In this document: one piece after another, positions 12,293 through 21,243 of the stretch | Position numbering within the stretch: position 1 is the first letter of the stretch | How the letters are laid out: every line of letters starts with the position of its first letter | Assembly (NCBI GenBank): GCA_933822405.4 | Contig: CAKOGP040001112.1 | Coordinates: 713,887 to 777,886 of the forward strand | Source: Cylindrotheca closterium | Lineage: Eukaryota; Bacillariophyta; Bacillariophyceae; Bacillariales; Bacillariaceae | DNA: 64,000 nt | Direction of reading: 5' to 3' | Program-made: the position numbers and the translations under genes | The notes under the pieces: model-generated | Database searches by the model: none | Told to the model about the DNA's origin: nothing | Seen by the model: the letters and a program-made list of their open reading frames with translations, nothing else

Positions 12293-13655
12293 TTAGTTCT
12301 TGTTGTTCACATCCTTGTCTTCCACTCCTGGTCCAACAAACCTGCCCTTTTTGTCAAACATGTCTTTGGTGATCATTCGATTCTTGACGTAATTGGAGAG
12401 CAATGGGACTTGATCAGGAGTGTTACCGGTCAAGGAGGCGGCAGACGCATAGGCAATTGTTGCCAGTGTGCCCAGTGCCACTGCATCACTCAAGTATTCG
12501 GACGCAACTCCAGGTACGGGCGCACCGAGACCTGATCCCACCAAGCCCACTAGCCCAATCATCAACCCAGGAACGAACAGGGCAACATCCAAGATGATAG
12601 CTTGTTGAAGGTTGAAGCGCACCAGGCGGTTCAAGGATAAATCGGTCGAAAGGTAGGACAGTGCGAAAAACGCCAAAAAACCAGACAATGGAATGCTTCG
12701 GTAAAAGGTGAAGGCAACTGCAGCGGCGTGAGCAATCGGATTGTCTTGATGACTAACGATCCAGGGTGCCGCGTATGCCAGTGAGTCGAGCAGCGGGAAG
12801 ATGTACGGCAGCACGGATACAACCTTGTCCTTGCCGGTCGGCTCACCGTCGTTGATTAGAGAGATGATCTTCGCTCGAAGATTCTTCTCGAAGTCGATTT
12901 GCTTGGCAAGCTTGCCTTGGTTCAAAACGAGTGCCTTTTCTCCTCGCAGAATGAAATCGAGTTGATTCTTCAGTCTGTCGACAGGTTGGAACTCTTCCTT
13001 CTGCAAGACACCATCACCGTTGGTATCAAGCTGTTGCAAAAGCTTTTCGGCAGTGTCTTTCGAAATTGAAGTTTTGGTAGTCTTTTCGAGTCCCATCTTG
13101 AGCTCTTCGGCAGAGATGGTACCATCCTTATTGGTGTCAAACTTGGCAAACACCTTCATGGCGGCATCTGATACTTTTTGTGCTTGCTCGGTGGCCAACT
13201 CGGATGCTTCGTCTCTGAGTTGTTGTGCCTTGGCGCGCAGAACCTGAGCATCGGATGGATCCGGAAGGGTGGAATTGGAACTGGCAAATAGGACTGAAGA
13301 GGATGTTGGCGCGACAAAAGACGGCCGGTCCACGTCGATTCTTTGCGATCTGAATGTTCCGCTTGATGGAGCAAAGGCCTGCGAGGATGCCGCTAGGAGA
13401 AGGAAGGAAAGCGTGGAAGTTTGCATTTGGATCTTCATGTTTTGTGTTTGTGTGTTTTATGTTTCTTTTCGTGAATTGGGTTGGAATCGAAAATTATGAG
13501 AAGGGATCATGTTGCAAGAATTGAGAAAGGTTGAATCATGTTTGCATGATCGGAAGGATGTTTGTAGGAACACGACATCTTTGTTGTTGTTGCGCCGATG
13601 AGATGGGTTTACTTTGCGTCTGTTCTGATGGGGCATTTGTCTCATCCGATCAGAT
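12284..13655 (+). repeat. Large inverted repeat, left arm (near-identical part)
   Basis: Reverse complement of 14944-16315. Identity is essentially complete across CDS and 5' UTR, with only single-base differences noticed near the ends. It breaks off just after the stop codon (outer end) and about 215 bp upstream of the ATG (inner end). Confidence 0.92.
12293..13438 (-). CDS. EF-hand / Tic20-like plastid membrane protein, copy 2 (inverted-repeat left arm)
   Basis: A 381-residue single-exon protein, identical in sequence to the protein encoded at 15161-16306. Signal peptide and plastid motif SQAFAP at the N-terminus; EF-hand loops DTNKDGTISAEE and DTNGDGVLQKEE; then the Tic20-like domain (LPYIFPLLDSLAY, RLVRFNLQQA, YLSDAVALGTL). 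Compared with copy 1 the C-terminal motif has drifted (QVPLLSN instead of QIPFVSDAA). Role inferred as for copy 1: a plastid membrane translocon-related protein with calcium-binding hands. The gene fills most of a 1.37-kb arm that pairs base for base with the right arm (coordinate sum constant at 28599), so no indel has arisen since duplication or homogenisation. One synonymous difference was seen in the last codons (12305 versus 16294). Confidence 0.85.
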   Translation of the reverse strand: MKIQMQTSTLSFLLLAASSQAFAPSSGTFRSQRIDVDRPSFVAPTSSSVLFASSNSTLPDPSDAQVLRAKAQQLRDEASELATEQAQKVSDAAMKVFAKFDTNKDGTISAEELKMGLEKTTKTSISKDTAEKLLQQLDTNGDGVLQKEEFQPVDRLKNQLDFILRGEKALVLNQGKLAKQIDFEKNLRAKIISLINDGEPTGKDKVVSVLPYIFPLLDSLAYAAPWIVSHQDNPIAHAAAVAFTFYRSIPLSGFLAFFALSYLSTDLSLNRLVRFNLQQAIILDVALFVPGLMIGLVGLVGSGLGAPVPGVASEYLSDAVALGTLATIAYASAASLTGNTPDQVPLLSNYVKNRMITKDMFDKKGRFVGPGVEDKDVNNKN

Positions 13656-13804
13656 TTCTGAACACGTCATACGTCATCACATCGTTTGTTGATGTACGAA
13701 CAGTAGTCAAACGGATCATTTAGTCGTGAGAATCACCATGCTAGAGAGGCACAAATGACAACCACTGCCATGCGGCATCACAATGATGAGGTTGCAGCCA
13801 CTTC
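13656..13804 (+). repeat. Diverged inner continuation of the left arm
   Basis: This stretch still aligns to the reverse complement of 14805-14943 but is diverged. A 24-base block (AGTCAAACGGATCATTTAGT...) matches with three mismatches. The last 19 bases, starting ATGAGGTTGCAGCC at 13786, match the ATG and first codons of the 14823 gene. It looks like a relic of that gene's start and promoter carried by the duplication. Two ACGTCA hexamers (13664, 13671) occur here and not in the right arm. Confidence 0.7.
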
Positions 13805-14019
13805 ATCGGCGTACATGGCTAACATTATTTCAAAGAACCTACTCTGTTTTAAAATATAAATACTTGTTATTGCTGCATTATAAGCTGCATAACTGTGTAA
13901 GCTCGACCACTAGGCGTCACATGCATAGGTGTATTGTATACAATTGCAAATTATGGAACAAAGGATCCAGTAGGCTTCCCAACAGAAGCAGTTTGTGGTA
14001 AACCATCGCGGTCATATTG

Positions 14020-14823
14020 CTAGCTGCCACCAGCCCCTGGTCTCGTTTCCGCTTGCTGCTGCCTCGGCTGTACTCCACCTTTGTTGAAGAGTAATTGATA
14101 GGCAAATGTTGAAGATACCAAGGAACCCAGTATTGGAATTACAAAAATACTCCAAACAAGACATTGGTCCAATGAGTTGGCAGGGTCTGGCCAAGAACTT
14201 TCCAATCCATCCATTTGCCGGGAAAGAGAAAAACTTTGTATTACTAAGCTGTAACCTTGAAATATTCCAAGAGTAGAGAACCAAAAAAGGGCCTCTCGAA
14301 ATTCCAATTCGCTGCGGACCTGTTGGTTGTATTTGGAACAAGCCAATGCCAGAAAGAACAGCTTGCCTGACAGATGCAGACAAGCCATCGCGTTTTCCAT
14401 CTTTAATGATTCGTACCAAGACGAAGAATCGTAGCATCCGAGACTTGTAAGCGCTTGCCATGATACTCCATGCATCAATAACCTCGCTGTCGCAAACAGC
14501 CGAGCATGCCATTCAATGAAAAGCCAAGAGATAACCTCACAAAAAGCGCTTCCCACAGACCAAAATAAAACAAACCCTAGCTTACGTTCATTTTCGGAGA
14601 GATCAGGTGTCAAGAGTTTCCGATAAGAGCTCCGAAAGCAACCAATTACAACAATCGTCGTTGTCAGGGCACCATAACGACATAATCGGGGGACGTCCTC
14701 TGTTTTGTCAAAAATGATAGCTGGAGCTGTGTTTCCCCAGAACAGAAGCACGGTCACGGCTGTGGCGCTGCCTCTCTCGGCGATGTCGAGGAGCTCATCC
14801 CGGGGAAGTGGCTGCAACCTCAT
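14020..14823 (-). CDS. Multi-spanning membrane protein, function unknown
   Basis: A 267-residue single-exon protein that I do not recognise. It has about six hydrophobic segments: near residues 20-40 (VTVLLFWGNTAPAII), 52-64, 83-105 (FVLFWSVGSAFCEVISWLF), 145-162, 178-200 and 222-250. The tail is polar, Gln/Gly-rich. It has no signal peptide. The ATG at 14823 and its promoter lie inside the inner, diverged part of the right arm of the inverted repeat; a copy of its first six codons sits at 13786 on the opposite strand. The gene body occupies the single-copy spacer of the palindrome. The hydrophobic pattern and uninterrupted frame argue for a real gene. Confidence 0.6.
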   Translation of the reverse strand: MRLQPLPRDELLDIAERGSATAVTVLLFWGNTAPAIIFDKTEDVPRLCRYGALTTTIVVIGCFRSSYRKLLTPDLSENERKLGFVLFWSVGSAFCEVISWLFIEWHARLFATARLLMHGVSWQALTSLGCYDSSSWYESLKMENAMACLHLSGKLFFLALACSKYNQQVRSELEFREALFWFSTLGIFQGYSLVIQSFSLSRQMDGLESSWPDPANSLDQCLVWSIFVIPILGSLVSSTFAYQLLFNKGGVQPRQQQAETRPGAGGS

Positions 14824-14943
14824 CCTTATGATACTGTAGGACTACTGTAGCTCTACCCGAACGTCTCCAAGCAAGCGACGCGACACGACGAAATGACCCG
14901 TTCGACTGACATGACTGACCTATTCGACTACGTGTGATAAGAA
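14805..14943 (-). repeat. Diverged inner continuation of the right arm
   Basis: Pairs with 13656-13804 in inverted orientation. Includes the start codon and promoter of the membrane-protein gene at 14020-14823. Similarity is patchy, with an offset of about 10 bases relative to the outer arm, so indels have accumulated here and not in the outer part. Confidence 0.7.
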
Positions 14944-16315
14944 ATTTGATCGGATGAGACAAATGCCCCATCAGAACAGACGCAAAGTAAACCCATCTCA
15001 TCGGCGCAACAACAACAAAGATGTCGTGTTCCTACAAACATCCTTCCGATCATGCAAACATGATTCAACCTTTCTCAATTCTTGCAACATGATCCCTTCT
15101 CATAATTTTCGATTCCAACCCAATTCACGAAAAGAAACATAAAACACACAAACACAAAACATGAAGATCCAAATGCAAACTTCCACGCTTTCCTTCCTTC
15201 TCCTAGCGGCATCCTCGCAGGCCTTTGCTCCATCAAGCGGAACATTCAGATCGCAAAGAATCGACGTGGACCGGCCGTCTTTTGTCGCGCCAACATCCTC
15301 TTCAGTCCTATTTGCCAGTTCCAATTCCACCCTTCCGGATCCATCCGATGCTCAGGTTCTGCGCGCCAAGGCACAACAACTCAGAGACGAAGCATCCGAG
15401 TTGGCCACCGAGCAAGCACAAAAAGTATCAGATGCCGCCATGAAGGTGTTTGCCAAGTTTGACACCAATAAGGATGGTACCATCTCTGCCGAAGAGCTCA
15501 AGATGGGACTCGAAAAGACTACCAAAACTTCAATTTCGAAAGACACTGCCGAAAAGCTTTTGCAACAGCTTGATACCAACGGTGATGGTGTCTTGCAGAA
15601 GGAAGAGTTCCAACCTGTCGACAGACTGAAGAATCAACTCGATTTCATTCTGCGAGGAGAAAAGGCACTCGTTTTGAACCAAGGCAAGCTTGCCAAGCAA
15701 ATCGACTTCGAGAAGAATCTTCGAGCGAAGATCATCTCTCTAATCAACGACGGTGAGCCGACCGGCAAGGACAAGGTTGTATCCGTGCTGCCGTACATCT
15801 TCCCGCTGCTCGACTCACTGGCATACGCGGCACCCTGGATCGTTAGTCATCAAGACAATCCGATTGCTCACGCCGCTGCAGTTGCCTTCACCTTTTACCG
15901 AAGCATTCCATTGTCTGGTTTTTTGGCGTTTTTCGCACTGTCCTACCTTTCGACCGATTTATCCTTGAACCGCCTGGTGCGCTTCAACCTTCAACAAGCT
16001 ATCATCTTGGATGTTGCCCTGTTCGTTCCTGGGTTGATGATTGGGCTAGTGGGCTTGGTGGGATCAGGTCTCGGTGCGCCCGTACCTGGAGTTGCGTCCG
16101 AATACTTGAGTGATGCAGTGGCACTGGGCACACTGGCAACAATTGCCTATGCGTCTGCCGCCTCCTTGACCGGTAACACTCCTGATCAAGTCCCATTGCT
16201 CTCCAATTACGTCAAGAATCGAATGATCACCAAAGACATGTTTGACAAAAAGGGCAGGTTTGTTGGACCAGGAGTGGAAGACAAGGATGTGAATAACAAG
16301 AACTAAAGAGTTGAC
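14944..16315 (-). repeat. Large inverted repeat, right arm (near-identical part)
   Basis: Reverse complement of 12284-13655. Contains EF-hand/Tic20 copy 3 with its 5' UTR. The two arms are separated by about 1.3 kb of mostly unique sequence. Confidence 0.92.
15161..16306 (+). CDS. EF-hand / Tic20-like plastid membrane protein, copy 3 (inverted-repeat right arm)
   Basis: Encodes the same 381-residue protein as 12293-13438: signal peptide with plastid motif SQAFAP, two EF-hand loops, charged linker and Tic20-like membrane domain. The two genes are transcribed divergently, away from the spacer. The upstream ~215 bp are also shared, but beyond that the promoters differ. The left copy has two ACGTCA hexamers about 230 bp upstream that this copy lacks, so the two identical proteins could be regulated differently (inference). 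Downstream sequences diverge within about 10 bases of the stop. Confidence 0.85.
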   Translation: MKIQMQTSTLSFLLLAASSQAFAPSSGTFRSQRIDVDRPSFVAPTSSSVLFASSNSTLPDPSDAQVLRAKAQQLRDEASELATEQAQKVSDAAMKVFAKFDTNKDGTISAEELKMGLEKTTKTSISKDTAEKLLQQLDTNGDGVLQKEEFQPVDRLKNQLDFILRGEKALVLNQGKLAKQIDFEKNLRAKIISLINDGEPTGKDKVVSVLPYIFPLLDSLAYAAPWIVSHQDNPIAHAAAVAFTFYRSIPLSGFLAFFALSYLSTDLSLNRLVRFNLQQAIILDVALFVPGLMIGLVGLVGSGLGAPVPGVASEYLSDAVALGTLATIAYASAASLTGNTPDQVPLLSNYVKNRMITKDMFDKKGRFVGPGVEDKDVNNKN

Positions 16316-16868
16316 CTACTGTAGATCAACGAAGCAATGAAATGATTTGAAACGAGTCTTTCAATATACATAAAAGATTGAACAGCTAGCTAGTAGAATG
16401 ATAATACCAATAGAAGCCGTAAATGACTATATTGTGGTGCAGCCAGAATGATGTAGAAAGGTCTCGAAGTCATGGGCGGCGCACTGACCGTCTGATGTAT
16501 TAATAGCACCTCGTATTACACCGTATCCTATGCGTGCCATGTTGACGGTCATACGATGTAAAGTCCGGTTGACATTGAACATTGTACGACGAACAAGATG
16601 CGCTTCCACGCAGCCCGACCAGCAGTATAGTGTCACTTGTCCATCGGATGGTTTGGTGAGTTTGTGAGACTGCGAGAGATTATTTAGGCTCAAATCCTAT
16701 CTTTGTGGCTGCTGGCTTGCGACCAAACCAAGGCATCATCGAAACCAATCCATTTTTGAAACGGTGCTATTTCTCATGGTCATTGTCCCTTGGTGAATCA
16801 TCATTACAATCTGCTATCGAATCAACAATTGAAACAACTCAACAGAGTCTGAATTCAGTGGGCACAAA
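16307..16868. other. Intergenic region before CTR9
   Basis: 3' flank of EF-hand/Tic20 copy 3 and the promoter of the CTR9 gene. No supported gene; an 88-codon antisense frame (16427-16693) shows no coding character. Confidence 0.4.
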
Positions 16869-19800
16869 ATGATGACGGAAGAACCGTCGAACGGTGGCGA
16901 CGTGGTCATGGACGATTCTGACCAAGAGATTGTGGAGTCTCCTTCGCTAATCATTCCAATCAAATCGGCACCGGGCAGTGATAACTTTGTGGAGATCTTT
17001 CCTGAAGAAATCACAGAAACAGCGTCCTCTAGTCTACTACAAGTATTGAAAGATGAAGATGCGGATCTTTCAGTATGGGCTGACGCTGCCTTGCTCTACG
17101 TTCAACACAAACAACACGCTCGTGATGCCTCGACTATTTTGCAAGCTGGTTGCGAACGACCTGGGGGATCTGATGAAGAACGAGTCCGCCTTTTTGCATC
17201 AGCTGGAATTGCACACTTGACTCATGCGCAATTAACCGCGGGTAAGAAAGGCAGCACAGCCAATGATGACTTGAGCAGTATGGCAGACAATCACTTTACA
17301 AACTCGAGTAAAATTGATAATCTGTATCCCATGACTTGGATGGGAAGAGGAATGCTGAATCTATCCGCTGGGAGATTGGATCAGGCTAGATTTTTCTTCG
17401 AGACAACCTTGAAGGAATACGATCGGGTTCTTCCAGCTTTGTTGGGACTCGCTGCTGTCCTCTACTTGGAAAACAACTTTGTAGAGGCACAACGCACGTA
17501 TGCAGAAGCGATCCGAAAGTACCCTCACAAGAGTGGTGCAGCAACTCGTGTCGGCTTTGGCTTGTGTTGTTACAAGCTTGGACAGGTAAGTGCAATTGCT
17601 TCAATCACCAAGTGTGTGATGATTCTTAATGGAGTGAGCTCAAAAGTGTTTGCGTCGGGTGATACAGGTTGATCGTGCAAAAGCTTCCTTTGCTCGTGCA
17701 TTGGACATCGATCCCGAGAATGTCGAAGCCATGGTTGGGTCGGCTGTTTTGGATATGGCCAGTCTGGATGAATCCGATTCCGAATTCAATGTCACCATGG
17801 AGAAGGCTATCAAGATGATGTCCATGGCCAACTTGTTGGATCACTCGAATGCAATGGTGCAGAATCATCTCGCCAATCACTACTTTTGGAAGTGGACCCC
17901 AATTCCAGGATCAGCAAAGGTAGAACAAGGATCGAAATTGGTGGTGGGAACCCAACCGATTCCACTCGACCCTGGAGAACGCATTCGAATCGGAACCGAG
18001 TTTGAAACTTACGTGGCAGAAGATGTTGAAGAGGACGAAGAAGGAAAGTCCTTCCGAATGAAGGACGAATGGAAAGAAGCAACGACCAGTAAGTATCTCC
18101 ATCATGTACTGCATAATGCTATCGTTTACTTGTTCAACATCATCTTATCATTTGCATTTTCCTAATTCAGGTGGGCTAAAAGTCTGGAAGAAAGACTACG
18201 ACCGCGTGGAAGCACTTGCAAAGGGAGCCTACAATAGCACAAGTGTCCAGGATATTCAAGCCGAATCGCTGTACTTTCTTGCTCGTGTTCATCACGTCCG
18301 CGGAGACTTGCAGCATGCCAATCAATTCTATGAGAGAGCATGCAAATTGTCGCCAAGTTTGGGCCCAGCACGATTTGGTTTGGCACAAACGCAAATTGCA
18401 CAAGAACAGTTTGGACAAGCTGCCATCAATTTGCAACGTGTTTTGGCATCATCCAATACCGCAACAGATGCTCTTGCTTCATTGGGTCTTTTGGAGGTCA
18501 AGAGTGGGAAGAAGATTAACGAAGGTTTGGGTCATTTGAGAAAAGCCATTGATCTGGACCCATTAAACCCAGAGCTTGTTCTTCTGGAAGCCCTAGCTTT
18601 GCAACAGCACGAGAGCAACTATCCCAAGGCGCTAGACCGATACAAGGGAGCAGTCAAGTTGATGGAGCGAAGGGGAACACTGATTCCACCCGAGATTTAC
18701 ACCAATATTGGAGTCTTGTGTCATGAAACGAAGAAGTTTGATGAGTGCTTGGAAATGTACAAAAAAGCGTTAGACTCTTTAGATGGAAGTGATGAAGACA
18801 AGATTGTCACCATGGAGAACACTGGACTGAAGGGTGGAGAGATCCGCCACCCTGACAATTACATGTTCCATGGTTACGTCGACACCAACTTTGCAATTGA
18901 ATGCTTAGAAAAACAAGAGGAAATCAGCAAAGTGAATATTGCCGATTCGCAAGGCAAGACAGAGGCTGATGTCCCAATTGTTGTTGGCGATCATGTCAAG
19001 ATCGGCGAATCCTTTGAATCTGAGGTGACTGCAATTTCGAAAGAGGGCGACTCTATTGCCATCGAATTGAAGAAACCATTCACAAACACGCCTCCCACAG
19101 AAGAAGAGAAATCGGAAGAGAAAGAGGATTCTGAGGCGAAAAAGGACATCAAGCTCCCTGTTTTGGTGAAGCGTGAAAACAATCGAATGAAACGATCTGC
19201 CACAATTAGTATCGCCTTCAACTTGGCGAGACTACACGAAGCCGCAGGCCGTACGCTTCCAGCTGTTGAACTCCACAAGGCAATCTTAAAACGAAACCCT
19301 GCCTATGTCAACAGTTATCTCCGTCTCGCGTGTATCGCAATCGATTGTGGTGCTTTGGAAGAGTGTGCTGGATGGCTCAAGATTGCAGCGAAGACTGCTC
19401 CTGGAAACCCCGAAGTCTTGACACTGATTGGAAATCTGCACCTTTCGCTTTGTGATTGGGCTCCAGCTCAACAAGTTTTTGACGGTCTTCTGGCGAAAAA
19501 GGTTCCAAATGTCGAAGCCTACGCCATGTTAAGTCTTGGAAATATTTACTTTGCAAACCTGGATACTCCAATGAAATATGAAAAGTATCTTAAGTATTCG
19601 GCAGACTACTACAAGATAATCCTTACGAAGGACACAGCGAACGCGTACGCTGCTAATGGGCTTGGTACTGTTCTTGCAGAAAATGCTGAGCTCTTCAAAG
19701 CAAAGGAGGTTTTCAATCGTGTCCGAGAAGTTAGTGGCGATGTCATTGCTGATACACATATCAACTTGGGGCACATTTACTTGGCGCAAAAGAAGCACCC

Positions 19801-20977
19801 TGAGGCACTTCAGATGTATCAGAGCTACCTGAAGAGAACGGAAGATGGAACTGCACCAATTTCGTCCAAGAGTCGTACAGATGACAAAGTCACTGTTCTT
19901 CTGTACATTGCATTTGCGTACTTTGACTGGGCGCGGCAGGCAGAACTGTTCAACAACCATAAGGCAGCACCAGCAGATGACAGATACAAAAAGGCGATGG
20001 AACATCTTGAGTTGGCAATTTCCGAGAATACATCGAAAACGGTTCTGTTGACATACAACTTGTGTATGACAAAGTTGCAAGCTGCTAACTGCGTTTTGCA
20101 GAAGCTTACACGGAATATTCGGCGGACTGCCAAGGAAGTTGAAGAAGCATTGAATGGTTTGGAAAAAAGTCTGACTACTGTTGAAGAGATTTTGGCAAAG
20201 AAGAAAGATGGGTCGCTCAAGGTACCAATTGCGACTTCGACGTTGGATGACTTCTTGAACCATTGTAGAAGCAATATTGACAGTGCCAAGTCACATCTGG
20301 AAGAAGAAAGAAGGAGAGAAAAGGAGGCTAATGAATTGAAGGAATTGCAACGTTTGGCTTCCGAGTCGTCACGAAAGCAGCAAGAGCTTGAAGAGCAGTT
20401 GAAAAAGGAAACGGAGGCGAAGAAGCAGGAAGAACGAGACTCAAAGGTAAGGGTTGTCGGCCATGGACTGAAGGTACTGATGACTTCTCTAACTTTGAAC
20501 ATGAAATTGTAGGCACGCGAAAAAATGGCCAAGATCCAAGATCTGCAAGCAGGTTGGGAAATGGAAAAGGCAGCGACCGAGCAAAAGAAATCAAAGAAGG
20601 CAAAGACTGCTGAAGCACCACCTGCGGAAGACGTTCTCTTCCCCGAGGAGGAGGAACCTGCGAATACTAAAAATCTGTTCGAGGACAGCGATGATAGTGA
20701 CAATGAAGCAGAGAAGCCAAAAAGCGACGAAGCTCCTGCTTCCAAGCCCAATAGTACCACTCAAGAAGATCTTTTTGGCGAAGACAGCAGCGATGACGAA
20801 GATGCTCCTGCAAAACCGAACAAAGAGCCCGAGAGCAACAAGAACACCACTCAAGAGGAACTGTTTGGGGATAGCAGCGACGAAAGTGACGAGGAATTGC
20901 AGCCTTCAAGTGCAAAGAGATCAGCAGAGGAGCCTGATGAACAACCTCAGAAGAAGCAGAAGATTGCAGAAGATTAA
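16869..20977 (+). CDS. CTR9: RNA polymerase-associated protein CTR9 homologue (PAF1 complex, TPR scaffold)
   Basis: Nuclear scaffold of the PAF1 elongation complex, which couples transcription to histone H2B ubiquitination and H3 methylation. Exons: 16869-17585, 17668-18088, 18171-20446, 20513-20977; phases agree and give 1292 residues. It has an acidic N-terminus, then tandem TPRs through most of the protein, with helix pairs such as ARFFFETTLKEYDRVLPALL and ANQFYERACKLSPSLGPARF. A coiled coil (EEERRREKEANELKELQRLA) and an acidic/Ser-rich nuclear tail with repeated LFGDSS/LFGEDSS and basic KKQKIAED follow, the standard CTR9 order. It is longer than the ~1170-residue animal protein because of two insertions (about 17900-18080 and 18930-19190). 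These share a motif, RIGTEFETYV in one and KIGESFESEV in the other. ATGs at 16869 and 16872 are both possible starts. Confidence 0.92.
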
Positions 20978-21243
20978 TCTATTTTAAATATTGGACATTC
21001 TAGGTGTATTAAAAAAAGATTGCTTCTCGGGTATTTGCTCACATTCGGAAGCTCGAAAACACGCAAAACTGATTGATTCATCCGATCAACGTCATTGGCA
21101 TGTCATCAGCCTTTGTAACTTTAAAAAGTAGAATCAACGGTATGAAAATGATGGTAGGTGATAGCAGTTACCTATTAATAGCGCTTATGGTATATATAAA
21201 ATCATGAACTAATCGCACATCAACACTAAACGAGAGTGCACAT
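20978..21243. other. Convergent intergenic region
   Basis: 3' ends of CTR9 (+) and the cyclase gene (-) meet here. It contains an AT-rich TATATAAAAT tract near 21190. No gene seen. Confidence 0.4.

Noticed and set aside
12284..16315. Palindrome as an assembly hairpin artefact
   Set aside because: The arms carry a real base difference, the inner flanks are diverged with indels, and the outer flanks are unrelated, none of which a simple hairpin artefact would show. Long reads would still settle it.
19825..20760. A 311-codon Ser/Phe-rich minus-strand frame
   Set aside because: Antisense of the charged coiled coil and acidic tail of CTR9, which is clearly coding and crosses an intron.
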